A stretch of 46,510 bases of DNA from Nitrosomonas sp. (GCF_022842015.1 NZ_JALHQJ010000014.1:1-46510); one strand, 5' to 3'; counted from the first letter of the stretch, positions 20,500-30,409 are shown. Notes: generated by a model not told the origin, from the letters alone. Made by a program: numbers and translations.

Positions 20500-21393
20500 A
20501 TGGCTACTAGTATAGCTTGGCATGAAACGGCTTCGCGAATTAATCAATTTTATCGATTGACAAAACCACGCGTAGTATCGTTGATTGTTTTCACAGCGGT
20601 AATCGGAATGTTCTTAGCTGTTCCAGGCGCTGTACCAATCGATATCTTGTTATTAGCTACTCTAGGCATAGCATTAGTGGCAGGTGCCGCCGCTGCTTTG
20701 AATTGTCTTGTAGAGCAAAAAATGGATGCCGTAATGGCACGTACTAAAGGTAGACCCTTGCCACAAGGTAAAGTCAGCGTTCCCGAAACTTTGTTCTTTC
20801 TGTTGTTGGTTGGAGGATTAGGACTTTTCATTCTGTATTACTGGGTTAATGCGCTCACAATGTGGCTAACATTGGCGACATTTGTGGGATATGCCATTAT
20901 TTATACGGTGATCCTGAAACCATTAACGCCACAAAATATTGTTATTGGTGGCGCATCAGGCGCAATGCCTCCGGTATTGGGATGGGCAGCAGTAACCGGA
21001 GAAGTTACCAGTGATGCGCTGTTGTTATTTCTAATTATTTTTGCTTGGACACCACCGCATTTTTGGGCGCTTGCACTCTACAGAAAAAAAGAATACGCCT
21101 CAATTGGCATGCCTATGTTGCCAGTTACCCACGGTGATCAATTTACAAAATTGCATGTAGTGCTTTACACCATTATCCTGTGTTTGGTAACTACGTTGCC
21201 TTATATCACGCAAATGAGTGGCTTGATTTATTTAGTCAGTTCTATTCTACTCAATGGTGTTTTCATGTACTACGCGATAGAAATTTATCGTAACTACAGT
21301 GATCAGTTGGCGCGAGATGCATTCCGTTATTCGATCCTTTATCTGGCCCTACTGTTTGTCGCGTTATTGGTAGATCACTACTTCTTTTTCTAG
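20500..21393 (+). CDS. ctaB: Protoheme IX farnesyltransferase (heme O synthase)
   Basis: UbiA-family membrane prenyltransferase that converts heme b to heme o, 297 aa, about nine helices. The first aspartate-type motif appears as [21 protein letters not shown] and the second as [20 protein letters not shown] near the N-terminus is typical. AGGAGAT ribosome site. Heme a needs a further step by heme A synthase (CtaA/COX15), which is normally next to this gene in Betaproteobacteria but is not in this window. Last gene of the cluster. Confidence 0.95.
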   Translation: MATSIAWHETASRINQFYRLTKPRVVSLIVFTAVIGMFLAVPGAVPIDILLLATLGIALVAGAAAALNCLVEQKMDAVMARTKGRPLPQGKVSVPETLFFLLLVGGLGLFILYYWVNALTMWLTLATFVGYAIIYTVILKPLTPQNIVIGGASGAMPPVLGWAAVTGEVTSDALLLFLIIFAWTPPHFWALALYRKKEYASIGMPMLPVTHGDQFTKLHVVLYTIILCLVTTLPYITQMSGLIYLVSSILLNGVFMYYAIEIYRNYSDQLARDAFRYSILYLALLFVALLVDHYFFF

Positions 21394-21417
21394 ATTAATG
21401 TAATAAAGAAACTGATG

Positions 21418-21472
21418 CTGCGTTTGCAATACTTGCTGTGAAATTGGAATAATCCCGGTATTGCAAGCGCAG
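21418..21472. other. Long hairpin between convergent genes
   Basis: 15-base arms at 21418-21432 and 21458-21472 pair fully with one G-U, enclosing a 25-base loop. It lies between ctaB (plus) and the FAD-oxidase gene (minus). No T run follows on either strand, so it may be a transcription block or mRNA 3' end protector rather than a simple intrinsic terminator. Confidence 0.55.
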
Positions 21473-21489
21473 AAATAAAAAAACGAAGT

Positions 21490-22866
21490 TTAAGTCTTAG
21501 CCGGGAATAACTTTCCCGGATTCAAAATGTTGTTTGGGTCGAATAGCTGCTTAATGTTTTTCATTAAATCCAGCGTTACATGATCAATCTCTTTCGATAC
21601 AAAAGCTCGCTTCTCGCTGCCGATACCATGTTCGCCCGATAGTGTGCCGCGCAGCTTAATCACTAAATCAAATATTTCATCCAGGCAGCGCTCAGCACGA
21701 GCTACTTCTTCTGCATCGTCAGGATTGATTAACAGATTGACATGAATGTTTCCATTGCCTGCATGGCCAAAATTGACATTATGTAATTGATACTGATTGC
21801 TAAGTTTTGTCAGGCCTGCTAAAAATTGCGGCAAGGTGTTTACCGGCACCACCACATCTTCGTTAATTTTCTTCGGGGCAATTTCCTTCAACAATGGTGA
21901 TAATGCTTTTCGTGCTCGCCATAGTGCTGTCGTATCGTTTGCTTGCTGTGCGCGAATTAATCCATCGCTGCGACATGCCTCAAGGATGTCGGCAATTGAA
22001 GTGGTAATGTCTCCGCCAAAGCCATCGACCTCGATCATCAGCATGGCATGGGTATTCATCGGTAACATATCCGGATAGCGGCCACGAATAAGATTGAGCG
22101 ATCCAGCATCAAGAAATTCAAGTGCACTTGGCAATTGCGGAAGCGCCATAATATTGACAATGGCTTGAGTACAACTTGAGAGATCGTTAAAATGCGCTGT
22201 AATACCAGCTACAGTGCTGGGAAGCGCTGCAAGTTTGAGTGTAGCCTCGGTAATGACGGCCAGCGTTCCTTCGGAACCAATCAATAGTCGAGTCAAATCA
22301 TAGCCGACCACGCCTTTGGTAGTGTAACAGCCGGTTGTAATCAAATCTCCTGCACCGGTCACGGCCTTCAAGCCTAAAACATGCTCACGTGTGGTGCCAT
22401 ATTTTACGGCATGCGGTCCACCGGCGCTGGTGGCAATATTGCCGCCAATACTCGAAAATTGAGCGCTTGAAGGGTCTGGTGGCCAGAAAAAACCATGCGG
22501 TTTGGCGGCATCTTGCACGGTTTGATTCAACACGCCGGGTTCAGCCACGATTACTCGATTGGCGGGATCAATCGAGATGATGTTCAGCATGCGTTCCAGC
22601 GATAAGGCGATACCACCAAACTCTGGTAAGCTGCCACCTGCTGTACCGGTACCGCGGCCACGGGGAATCAACGGGACATGATGCTGATTGCACAAGGATA
22701 CAATTTGGCACACTTCTTCCGTGGTTAAGGGAAATAGCACAGCGTGCGGCGGAAAGATCTTGCGACTATTATCATAGGCATAAGAATAGCAATCCACCGG
22801 ATCGGTATAGAGGCGATCGGATGGAAACGCACGTTGTAGCTCGGCGATCAAGTTAGCGGGCAACAT
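21490..22866 (-). CDS. FAD-binding oxidase, glycolate/D-lactate dehydrogenase type
   Basis: FAD-linked 2-hydroxyacid dehydrogenase of the GlcD/D-lactate dehydrogenase (cytochrome) family, 458 aa from the ATG at 22866 (MLPANLIAEL); a longer frame exists but would overlap the upstream gene. The PCMH-type FAD domain has PRGRGTGTAGG and GGNIATSAGG; the C-terminal FAD-oxidase domain has NFGHAGNGNIHVNLL and SGEHGIGSEKR. No fused iron-sulfur domain and no glcE/glcF neighbours, so it more likely acts alone with quinone or cytochrome as acceptor; the substrate cannot be fixed from sequence. Starts 23 bases after the BON gene. Confidence 0.9.
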   Translation of the reverse strand: MLPANLIAELQRAFPSDRLYTDPVDCYSYAYDNSRKIFPPHAVLFPLTTEEVCQIVSLCNQHHVPLIPRGRGTGTAGGSLPEFGGIALSLERMLNIISIDPANRVIVAEPGVLNQTVQDAAKPHGFFWPPDPSSAQFSSIGGNIATSAGGPHAVKYGTTREHVLGLKAVTGAGDLITTGCYTTKGVVGYDLTRLLIGSEGTLAVITEATLKLAALPSTVAGITAHFNDLSSCTQAIVNIMALPQLPSALEFLDAGSLNLIRGRYPDMLPMNTHAMLMIEVDGFGGDITTSIADILEACRSDGLIRAQQANDTTALWRARKALSPLLKEIAPKKINEDVVVPVNTLPQFLAGLTKLSNQYQLHNVNFGHAGNGNIHVNLLINPDDAEEVARAERCLDEIFDLVIKLRGTLSGEHGIGSEKRAFVSKEIDHVTLDLMKNIKQLFDPNNILNPGKLFPAKT

Positions 22867-22888
22867 GGAAAAAACTAACCTGTAAGCA

Positions 22889-23464
22889 TTAATTAAGATA
22901 TTCGAATGCTTTAACAACTTTGCGTACACCAGAAGTAGAGCTGGCAATCTGGGCGGCGTTATCACCTTCTTCGCGCGTCACCATTCCGAGCAAGTACACG
23001 ACGCCATTTTCAGTAACAATTTTGACGTGATTGATCTGGAACTTACGTTGAGCCAGGAAACGCGCTTTCACTTTGGATGTCAGTAGTGTGTCATGACTGC
23101 GGGATGACAATGTAGTATTTCCGGCAATGGCAATTTCATTGTGGATGCGACGCACGTTATCGACACCCATGACCAGTCTTTCAATATTCGTCTTGATGGC
23201 TTCGGTAGGTGCCTCTCCGGTTAACAGCACGATCCGGTTATAGCTGGTCACATTGATATGGACATTATTGCTAAATTGTTGATAGATGCGCCGTGAAGCT
23301 TTGAGCTCGATACCTTCATCCTCAATAAAAATACCGCTGGTTCTACGATCTTCAGAGATATACGAGTTCGATCCTGAAGCAGTGCTTACCGAATACAAAG
23401 GACAGCCGGTTAATAAAGGAAAGCATAGTAAAAGAGGCAGCCACTGACAATTGAAATATTTCAT
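22889..23464 (-). CDS. BON-domain outer-membrane lipoprotein (DolP/YraP-like)
   Basis: 191 aa from the ATG at 23464. The signal peptide ends in the lipobox LLTGC, giving a lipidated cysteine near residue 21. Two BON domains follow (about 55-120 and 125-190), each with the GxV..R..N pattern (VMGVDNVRRIHNEI and STSGVRKVVKAFEYL). This matches DolP/YraP, a lipoprotein supporting outer-membrane integrity. Divergent from the CheW-like gene; upstream of and probably co-transcribed with the FAD oxidase. Confidence 0.88.
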   Translation of the reverse strand: MKYFNCQWLPLLLCFPLLTGCPLYSVSTASGSNSYISEDRRTSGIFIEDEGIELKASRRIYQQFSNNVHINVTSYNRIVLLTGEAPTEAIKTNIERLVMGVDNVRRIHNEIAIAGNTTLSSRSHDTLLTSKVKARFLAQRKFQINHVKIVTENGVVYLLGMVTREEGDNAAQIASSTSGVRKVVKAFEYLN

Positions 23465-23565
23465 TTGATTTAACTCCACAGAATTCAGATTTTCAACTCT
23501 GATAATACAGTAAAATAGCCTGATGACGAACAATCCGTTAGCCAAAGCGCGGGTTAACAAACAAC

Positions 23566-24075
23566 ATGAATACAAAAGAATCGCAGCAAACAATCAACCA
23601 AACTAGAGTGACCACAGGTAACGGAGAAACCTCATCAGCGGTACTTGGTGTTGCAGTGGGTGAGGATCGTTATTTGATATCGATGGCTGAGGTCAGTGAA
23701 GTTATACCGATACCAAAATTGGCACATGTTCCGCTGACGCAACCCTGGTTTCTGGGTGTGGCTAATGTGCGCGGCAATCTCTATGGAGTTACCGATTTGG
23801 GCGTGTATCTGGGAAAAGACTCCAGTCCGTACAATCAAAAATCGCGAATATTATTGGCTTCTCCCGGTGATAAGCTGTATGGCGGATTTATCGTGAACAG
23901 CATGCTGGGAATCAGAAGCTTATCTGAATTTACCTCTACTAGAACTGCCAAGAAGAAACTGCCCAAAGGCATTATCAAACAGTACAAAGATACGGAAGGC
24001 CGTTTATGGCAGGAATTGAGCTTATTTGCGTTGATCCGTGAGGAGAAATTTTTGCACATCGCTCGTGGTGAGTGA
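23566..24075 (+). CDS. CheW-domain protein, PilI-like
   Basis: 169 aa, a single CheW SH3-like adaptor domain preceded by a ~28-residue polar tail. Conserved CheW features: LGVAVGEDRYLISMAEVSEVIPIPKL, the GVANVRGNLYGVTDLGVYLG block. Length and the WFLGVANVRGN form are closest to PilI, the adaptor of type IV pilus chemosensory systems. No kinase, receptor or pilGHJ genes are nearby, so it would serve a system encoded elsewhere. Divergent from the BON lipoprotein gene. Confidence 0.85.
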   Translation: MNTKESQQTINQTRVTTGNGETSSAVLGVAVGEDRYLISMAEVSEVIPIPKLAHVPLTQPWFLGVANVRGNLYGVTDLGVYLGKDSSPYNQKSRILLASPGDKLYGGFIVNSMLGIRSLSEFTSTRTAKKKLPKGIIKQYKDTEGRLWQELSLFALIREEKFLHIARGE

Positions 24076-24122
24076 TTGCTGTCTGGCATAGTGGCACTAC
24101 GTTGGTATTTAAAATTATTTGA

Positions 24123-25043
<921 letters not shown>

Positions 25044-25103
25044 CTGTCATTTCGAGCCTCGCCAAAAATCTACACAGATTTCTCATCTTATCTGGAATGA
25101 CAG
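25044..25103. repeat. 60-base intergenic palindromic repeat
   Basis: Outer arms CTGTCATT (25044-25051) and AATGACAG (25096-25103) with an inner AAATCT-ACAC-AGATTT hairpin (25066-25081). The TGTCATTTCGAG...AGATTTCTC...AATGACA pattern is that of a dispersed intergenic repeat seen in many bacterial genomes. It directly abuts the argB stop, between convergent argB and trmJ, and could also act as a 3' end structure. Confidence 0.6.
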
Positions 25104-25149
25104 CAGTGGGTTAACGGCGGCTTTCTTCAAGCGCAAAGCATGTCAGTAT

Positions 25150-25875
25150 TTACCAGCGCTTACCCAAAGCGGTCAAAATACCCCGCAGAATCTGTACTTC
25201 CTCCTTTTCCAACCGTGCGCGGCCAAACAATCGGCGAATGCGCTGCATCAATAGCCTGGGTTTTTGCGGATCGAGGAAATCACTGGCAATCATTGCTTGC
25301 TCTAAGTGGGCATACAATAATTCCAGCTCATTGAAATTAGCCGGTGATCCAAGCGGGGGAATAGGCTCCTCATGTTCAATCAGCGCCATGCGCAACTCAT
25401 ACGCCATCACTTGCACAGCACTGGCCAGATTCAAAGAAGAAAATTCCGGATTGGCGGGAATGTGGATGATCATTTGACATTTACTCACCTCCGCCGTGGT
25501 CAGGCCGGAAGTTTCCGCACCGAATAATAAGGCCACCGGCTGCTGCCGTGCATAGCGCAACAATTCCCGCGCGCCCTGTCGCGAATTGAAAATATCATGC
25601 GATAGACCACGTGGCCGCGCGGTAATTGCGGCACACAGCACGGTGCTTTCCAGCGCATCATCCAGTTCAGTGCATATCTTTATTTTCTCCAGAATATCGC
25701 GCGCACTGACCGCACGGTCATCGGCTGCTTTATCCGGGAAAAGCCGGGGATTAATCAGATAAAGCGAGCTCAACCCCATTGTTTTCATCGCTCGAGCCGC
25801 CGCACCAATGTTGCCGGGATGGCTGGTGTGGCTGAGGATGATGCGAACATTATCAAGCGGAAAGGCTGTATTCAT
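25150..25875 (-). CDS. trmJ: tRNA (cytidine/uridine-2'-O)-methyltransferase TrmJ
   Basis: SPOUT-class methyltransferase that 2'-O-methylates position 32 in tRNA, 241 aa. The knotted SAM site is marked by HPGNIGAAARAMKTMG (~20-35), LLFGAETSGLT (~119-129) and IPANPEFSSLNLASAVQVMAYEL (~140-162). The C-terminal extension LEKEEVQILRGILTALGKRW is typical for TrmJ. Convergent with argB. In many relatives it is followed by cysE or iscR; here it is isolated. Confidence 0.92.
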   Translation of the reverse strand: MNTAFPLDNVRIILSHTSHPGNIGAAARAMKTMGLSSLYLINPRLFPDKAADDRAVSARDILEKIKICTELDDALESTVLCAAITARPRGLSHDIFNSRQGARELLRYARQQPVALLFGAETSGLTTAEVSKCQMIIHIPANPEFSSLNLASAVQVMAYELRMALIEHEEPIPPLGSPANFNELELLYAHLEQAMIASDFLDPQKPRLLMQRIRRLFGRARLEKEEVQILRGILTALGKRW

Positions 25876-26186
25876 GTGGGTGGATTTAATTCAGACGAGC
25901 ACGAAAGGCGTAAGGCTTCAATAATCAATTAGTGCATTAGTGCTTCAATCAGCCTGATTCTAACAGAATAAACCAAACAATGAGGTAATGCGAGAAGAGA
26001 TCAAAGTCACGAATTGTAGATTATGAAACAAAAAATATGTAGAACATCGATAATATTCTCAATTTGAGGCCTTTTCTCGTGTTTCTTCCCAGTCTCACAT
26101 GGTCTTATAAGAGCTGAAATTAATCTGTGTGGTTGCCTCTGCATCGGCAGATATAAGCAACCCGCCGAAGCGGGTAAGGGGGGTGT
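25876..26186. other. 311-base gap upstream of trmJ
   Basis: No gene supported. It holds the minus-strand leader of trmJ and, near its right end, the hairpin at 26160-26175. No clear promoter hexamers were found. Confidence 0.5.
26160..26175 (-). terminator. Hairpin after the proline-rich gene
   Basis: ACCCGC-CGAA-GCGGGT perfect stem with a tetraloop, 12 bases downstream of the minus-strand proline-rich gene. The following sequence on that strand (TTGCTTATA) has only a weak T run, so termination efficiency is uncertain. Confidence 0.45.
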
Positions 26187-26378
26187 TTATTTTTGAGGAA
26201 ATGGCCGGTCCGGATATCTTTCAGGAGGGGTTCTCTCGGGAGGAGTTGGCTGTGGCGGAATTTCTGGCGAAGGATCATATTCTGGGGGGATTATTTCCGG
26301 GGGCTGTTCTTGCGGCGGTATAATTTCCGGGGGTGTTGGCGTGGGTGGCGTAGTTTCTGCGAAGTTAATTACATACAT
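26187..26378 (-). CDS. Proline-rich mini-protein, unknown
   Basis: 63 aa beginning MYVINFAETTPP. About 40% of residues are proline, arranged in repeats of TPPE / PEIIPP / PPER type. No signal peptide, membrane helix or cysteine. It would form an extended polyproline chain. Ribosome site is weak (TGGAAAAC). Overlapping plus-strand frames exist but have unnatural Gly/Arg/Trp composition, so the minus-strand reading is preferred. A hairpin follows the stop. Could be a real small protein or a degenerate repeat; a polyproline product would normally need EF-P for translation. Confidence 0.5.
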   Translation of the reverse strand: MYVINFAETTPPTPTPPEIIPPQEQPPEIIPPEYDPSPEIPPQPTPPERTPPERYPDRPFPQK

Positions 26379-26580
26379 AATAGTTTTCCAGTAATTTGAA
26401 AGAAATCTATTATCTTAATTTTAAACATTCAGGTCTGTGCGTTTATTCACCAATGAGGGTGATATGAATAATAATCCGGAGGCCGCGAGGAGATGAATAA
26501 TTGCAATCTACTTTGTGGGCTGTCGTACAGACTCATTTGCGTATTTAATGCACAATCTGCTTAGAACTAGCTATTTTCCA

Positions 26581-26586
26581 TATAAT
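26581..26586 (+). promoter_or_regulatory. Perfect -10 box for the predicted small RNA
   Basis: TATAAT, an exact sigma70 -10 match. No good -35 hexamer lies 16-18 bases upstream (CTGCTT/TGCTTA), so the promoter may be weak or activator dependent. A start near 26593 would put the RNA 5' end just before its first hairpin. Confidence 0.4.
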
Positions 26587-26592
26587 TTAGTT

Positions 26593-26699
26593 AGTTCTCC
26601 CTGTTATCTTTGTGAGTCCTTTAAAGCATTGATGACAGGGTAACCAATACTTGTCTATTAACCGACGCATTTAGTACGCATTAAATGCGTTGTTTTTTT
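26593..26699 (+). ncRNA. Predicted small RNA, about 107 nt
   Basis: No protein is encoded. From the 5' end: a hairpin of ten pairs including one G-U (26599-26608 with 26631-26640, 22-base loop), a 24-base unpaired AC-rich linker, then a terminator hairpin with seven T. This hairpin-linker-terminator layout plus a TATAAT box 7 bases before the inferred start is typical of bacterial trans-acting small RNAs. No known family was recognised. Confidence 0.4.
26665..26699 (+). terminator. Orphan Rho-independent terminator
   Basis: ACGCATTTA (26665-26673) pairs with TAAATGCGT (26682-26690), 8-base loop, followed by TG and seven T (26693-26699). It faces the plus strand, where no gene lies upstream for more than 1.5 kb, so it must end an unannotated transcript. 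It cannot serve trpE or the proline-rich gene, both on the minus strand. Confidence 0.75.
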
Positions 26700-26892
26700 C
26701 GCGACTTTATCTCACGCACGAAGTTGTATTATCCAAATGGTTTCGTATGCTCTTCATTTGATATTACATTATCTCTCAGTATTGAGAATTAATAATGTAG
26801 GTATGAATATACCGGTCTATTTCAGAGTCTGTAAGAAACATTCTTGTCTATGAGGAGCAAATTCTATAAAGGCCAAAGGATCAGAGGCGTTT

Positions 26893-28365
26893 TCAGACTT
26901 TACTATCCAACCCATTCTCGGCCAGTTCCGCCGCGCGTAGAATGGCTTTGGCTTTATTCTGCGTTTCTATCCATTCGTTTTGAGGGATTGAATCAGCGAC
27001 GATTCCTGCGCCTGCTTGCACGTGTAGTTGGCCATCCTTGATCACGGCGGTGCGAATCGCAATCGCGAGATCCATATCGCCGTTAAATCCAAGATAGCCA
27101 ACTGCTCCGGCGTACACGCCGCGTTTAGAGATTTCCAGTTCGTCAATGATTTCCATCGCGCGCACTTTGGGTGCGCCACTTACAGTGCCGGCTGGGAATG
27201 TGGCGCGCAGCACGTCAATCGCGCTGAGTTCCGGCTTTAGTTTGCCATCCACATTGGATACGATGTGCATGACATGTGAATAATTTTCAATTTGCATTTT
27301 TTCCGTGACTTTGACGGTTCCGGTTTGCGCTACGCGGCCAATGTCATTGCGACCCAGATCCATCAGCATGACATGTTCAGCTATTTCTTTCGGATCGGCG
27401 AGCAAATCGGTTGCCAATGCGGCATCCTCCTGAGGGGTTTTGCCACGAGGGCGGGTGCCGGCAATCGGGCGCACAGTGACCGTGTCGCCTTCCAGGCGCA
27501 CCAATATTTCAGGCGACGCGCCGACTACATGAAAATCATCAAAATGATAGAAGAACATATAGGGAGAAGGGTTGAGGCTGCGCAGCGCGCGATAGAGAGC
27601 CAGTGGTGATGCGTTATAGGGTTTGCTGGTGCGTTGCGATAACACGACTTGCATGATATCGCCATCATAAATATAGCGCTTGGCACGCTCGACAGCGGCT
27701 TTGAATGCTGCTTCAGGAAATTCTGAAACTGCGGCGCCGGAGGCAACGGCTTGTTCGGTTGGAATCGTTGCCGGCTGACGCAGTTTTGCCAGCAGCGTCT
27801 TGAGTCGTTGACGCCCGGTTTGATAAGCGTTTTCCTGCGTCGGATTGGCGTAAACAATCAGATAGAGTTTTCCTGAGAGGTTGTCGACCACGGCCAGTTC
27901 TTCTGACAGTAATAGCAAAATATCCGGTGTATTTAAGCTATCCGGCTTGGTGTGGCCCTTCAGTTTGTGCTCGATGTAGCGCACCGTATCGTATGAGAAG
28001 TAACCAGACAGACCGCCACAGAAACGGGATTTTCCGGCTGGACAGGGAGCGGCTTTAAATTGCCCCAGATAGGATTCGACATAAGCCAGGGTGTCACTGA
28101 CAGTGACCGTTTCTACTGTGCCGTTATTTATCATAGTGATCGTGTCTTCGTACACGACCATGCGCGTTGTTGCTGGGAGCCCAATAATTGAAAACCGGCC
28201 AAAACGCTCGCCACCCTGTACCGATTCCAATAGATAGGAGTAGGGTTGGTTTGCCAGTTTCAGGTAAATCGATAAAGGGGTATCAAGATCCGCATAAGTT
28301 TCCAAAACTATAGGAATACGATTGTATCCCTGCTGCGCGAGCTGATTGAATTCGGCTTCGGTCAT
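26893..28365 (-). CDS. trpE: Anthranilate synthase component I
   Basis: Converts chorismate to anthranilate with the glutaminase partner TrpG; 490 aa. The tryptophan feedback motif [13 protein letters not shown] is present near residue 44, and the catalytic domain has [10 protein letters not shown], the [17 protein letters not shown] metal-site helix, [22 protein letters not shown] and [10 protein letters not shown]. Follows gph by eight bases on the same strand. trpG, trpD and trpC, which usually follow, are absent; 0.5 kb of non-coding sequence comes next. Confidence 0.97.
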   Translation of the reverse strand: MTEAEFNQLAQQGYNRIPIVLETYADLDTPLSIYLKLANQPYSYLLESVQGGERFGRFSIIGLPATTRMVVYEDTITMINNGTVETVTVSDTLAYVESYLGQFKAAPCPAGKSRFCGGLSGYFSYDTVRYIEHKLKGHTKPDSLNTPDILLLLSEELAVVDNLSGKLYLIVYANPTQENAYQTGRQRLKTLLAKLRQPATIPTEQAVASGAAVSEFPEAAFKAAVERAKRYIYDGDIMQVVLSQRTSKPYNASPLALYRALRSLNPSPYMFFYHFDDFHVVGASPEILVRLEGDTVTVRPIAGTRPRGKTPQEDAALATDLLADPKEIAEHVMLMDLGRNDIGRVAQTGTVKVTEKMQIENYSHVMHIVSNVDGKLKPELSAIDVLRATFPAGTVSGAPKVRAMEIIDELEISKRGVYAGAVGYLGFNGDMDLAIAIRTAVIKDGQLHVQAGAGIVADSIPQNEWIETQNKAKAILRAAELAENGLDSKV

Positions 28366-28373
28366 CGAGGTTT

Positions 28374-29099
28374 CTAAGCGACTCTTTTAACCAGTTTTGA
28401 TGCATCCAGCAGCGTATCAACAATTGCATCGCAATCCAGTTCGTACACATCGCGTCCCTCATTGTAACCATAGGGTACACAGAATACATGGCAACCGGCT
28501 GCTCGGGCGGCGATCGCATCATTCAACGAGTCGCCGATCAGCAATACTTCATGCGGTTGTGCATCGAAGTGCTTGCAAATATGTATGAGCGGCATGGGAT
28601 CAGGCTTTTTCTTGGGTAAGCTATCGCCCGACAGAACGATTTCAAATTTTTCAAATAGTCCTGTCGCATGTAGCAGTGGTATGGTGAATGCTTCAGCTTT
28701 GTTGGTGATGCAGGCCAATTTATAGCCCGCTTGCTGCAAGGCTTGTATACCCTCAACAACGCCAGGATAGGGACGCGTATTTACACTCAAATTCTTAGCG
28801 TAATGCTGTTCGTAAATCGGCAATGCTTTGGCAAACAAAGCAGAATCGGGCTCTGCATCCAGTTGCCCGGTTAATGTGCGTTTGACCAATTTTTGTATGC
28901 CTTTCCCGATATAGGAGCGAATCGTTGCTGTCGATTGTTCTGGCATGCCCAGATCACTCAACATCAGGTTTGCGGATAAGGCAAGGTCTTCAGCGGTATC
29001 GAGCAATGTGCCGTCCAGATCAATCATGATGACCTTGATCGCTATTGGGGATGTTATTTTTTTAGCCGAAGCTGTGTTGCCAGAAGAGATATGATTCAT
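28374..29099 (-). CDS. gph: Phosphoglycolate phosphatase, HAD family
   Basis: Hydrolyses 2-phosphoglycolate from DNA repair or photorespiration-type carbon loss; 241 aa. HAD motif I is DLDGTLLDT (Asp nucleophile), motif II ITNK, motif III lysine in KKKPDPMP, motif [18 protein letters not shown] start at 29027 (ATG of MIDLDGT, preceded by AAGG) is also plausible and would remove 24 unconserved residues. Order rpe-gph-trpE is the classical proteobacterial cluster. Confidence 0.93.
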   Translation of the reverse strand: MNHISSGNTASAKKITSPIAIKVIMIDLDGTLLDTAEDLALSANLMLSDLGMPEQSTATIRSYIGKGIQKLVKRTLTGQLDAEPDSALFAKALPIYEQHYAKNLSVNTRPYPGVVEGIQALQQAGYKLACITNKAEAFTIPLLHATGLFEKFEIVLSGDSLPKKKPDPMPLIHICKHFDAQPHEVLLIGDSLNDAIAARAAGCHVFCVPYGYNEGRDVYELDCDAIVDTLLDASKLVKRVA

Positions 29100-29140
29100 T
29101 GGAATGGTGGAAAGCGATTTTTTCGTAAAGTTGTGGTTGA

Positions 29141-29818
29141 TTAAGCTTTGGCTAACTCAGCCCGGAATGCAGCAACGATGCTGTCATAACGATGTGGGTC
29201 GGCATCATTGCTAGCCTGATAAATCGCAGAACCAGCGACGAAAGTATCGGCACCGGCACGAGCGATTTCGGCAATGTTGTCTACTTTTACGCCACCATCA
29301 ATTTCCAACATTATGTCTTTGCCACTTGCATCGATAAGCTTTCTGACGGCACGTAGTTTGTTCAGTGCTTCAGGAATGAATTTCTGTCCACCAAACCCTG
29401 GATTGACTGACATGATCAAAATCAGATCCAGTTTGTCGAGCACGTGATCCAAGTAGTGCAATGGTGTGGCCGGATTAAACACTAATCCTGCTTTGCAACC
29501 TTGTTCTTTAATTAATCCGATGGTGCGATCGATGTGATTTGAGGCTTCTGGATGAAATGAAATGATATTGGCGCCAGCCTTGGCAAAATCAGGAATAATG
29601 CGGTCTACAGGTTGTACCATCAGATGCACGTCGATAATCGCATCAGTGACTGGGCGAAGAGCTTCGCAAACCAAGGGGCCAATGGTTAGATTGGGGACAT
29701 AATGATTATCCATTACATCAAAATGAATAATATCTGCGCCTGAATCAATCACATCGGTGACTTCTTGACCCAATTTGGCGAAATTAGCAGAAAGAATGCT
29801 GGGTGCTAGACGGTGCAT
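29141..29818 (-). CDS. rpe: Ribulose-phosphate 3-epimerase
   Basis: Interconverts ribulose-5-P and xylulose-5-P in the pentose phosphate and Calvin pathways; 225 aa TIM barrel. Family motifs: [14 protein letters not shown] at the N-terminus, [17 protein letters not shown] with metal-binding His and Asp, [20 protein letters not shown] and EIDGGV. Complete; first gene of the rpe-gph-trpE transcript, divergent from apaG. Confidence 0.97.
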   Translation of the reverse strand: MHRLAPSILSANFAKLGQEVTDVIDSGADIIHFDVMDNHYVPNLTIGPLVCEALRPVTDAIIDVHLMVQPVDRIIPDFAKAGANIISFHPEASNHIDRTIGLIKEQGCKAGLVFNPATPLHYLDHVLDKLDLILIMSVNPGFGGQKFIPEALNKLRAVRKLIDASGKDIMLEIDGGVKVDNIAEIARAGADTFVAGSAIYQASNDADPHRYDSIVAAFRAELAKA

Positions 29819-29973
29819 GGAAAAAACCTCTCAATATTCAAATCCGTTATTTTAACCGCAAATGACAGGCTGCGCGTAAAAGAGTGATTGTTATTGGATA
29901 ATATTTCCGATAATCACACAGCTGTTTCTTGGTAAACTACTGTTGAAAACGTAAAACAGTTTGGAATAAAAAG

Positions 29974-30357
29974 ATGATCGAAGAGAAGAAGTATGAAATT
30001 GATATCAATGTTCGTACCATGTATTTGCCCGATCAATCGGATGAAGAATCGGATCGGCATGTGTTTGCTTATACTATTACCATTGCGAATAAGGGGACAG
30101 TGGCAACTCAGCTTATCAGCAGGCATTGGATTATCGATAACGGTGATGGAACAACTCAGGAAGTGCGCGGGTTGGGCGTTGTGGGCGAACAGCCGTTGCT
30201 CAAGCCGGGCGATAGCTTTGAATATACCAGTGGAACGGTGATTTCTACTTCAGTTGGATCGATGAAAGGAAGCTACCAGATGGCGGCTGAAGATGGTTTT
30301 CATTTTGATGTGGCCGTGCCGGAGTTTATCCTGAGCGTTCCCAGAACGCTGCATTAG
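29974..30357 (+). CDS. apaG: ApaG domain protein
   Basis: 127-aa cytoplasmic protein with a fibronectin type III-like beta-sandwich. Family block visible: FAYTITIANKGTVATQLISRHWIIDNGDG and the glycine-rich GVVGEQPLLKPGDSFEYTSG. E. coli ApaG is linked to cobalt/magnesium resistance phenotypes and dinucleotide tetraphosphate metabolism, but its biochemical role is unsettled. Divergent from rpe, a common neighbourhood in Betaproteobacteria. Confidence 0.95.
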   Translation: MIEEKKYEIDINVRTMYLPDQSDEESDRHVFAYTITIANKGTVATQLISRHWIIDNGDGTTQEVRGLGVVGEQPLLKPGDSFEYTSGTVISTSVGSMKGSYQMAAEDGFHFDVAVPEFILSVPRTLH

Positions 30358-30409
30358 TGTGGCTTTTTTTTCAGCGTTATGTGTGATGCTATAAGTTTCC
30401 GCTATTCCG

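Larger units (their letters stand above)
26379..26892. other. 514-base gap between the proline-rich gene and trpE
   Basis: No long frame. It contains a predicted small RNA with a perfect -10 box and a terminator (26581-26699). Two tiny frames start with the same ATGAATAAT near 26464 (10 codons) and 26493 (23 codons, after GAGGAG); neither can be supported as coding. Confidence 0.5.

Noticed and set aside
26129-26399. Two plus-strand frames across the proline-rich gene
   Set aside because: Their Gly/Arg/Trp-rich content is the shadow of the proline codons of the minus-strand frame; no supported start.
26464-26564. Two tiny frames with ATGAATAAT starts
   Set aside because: 10 and 23 codons, no conserved features; the upstream GAGGAG is suggestive but insufficient.
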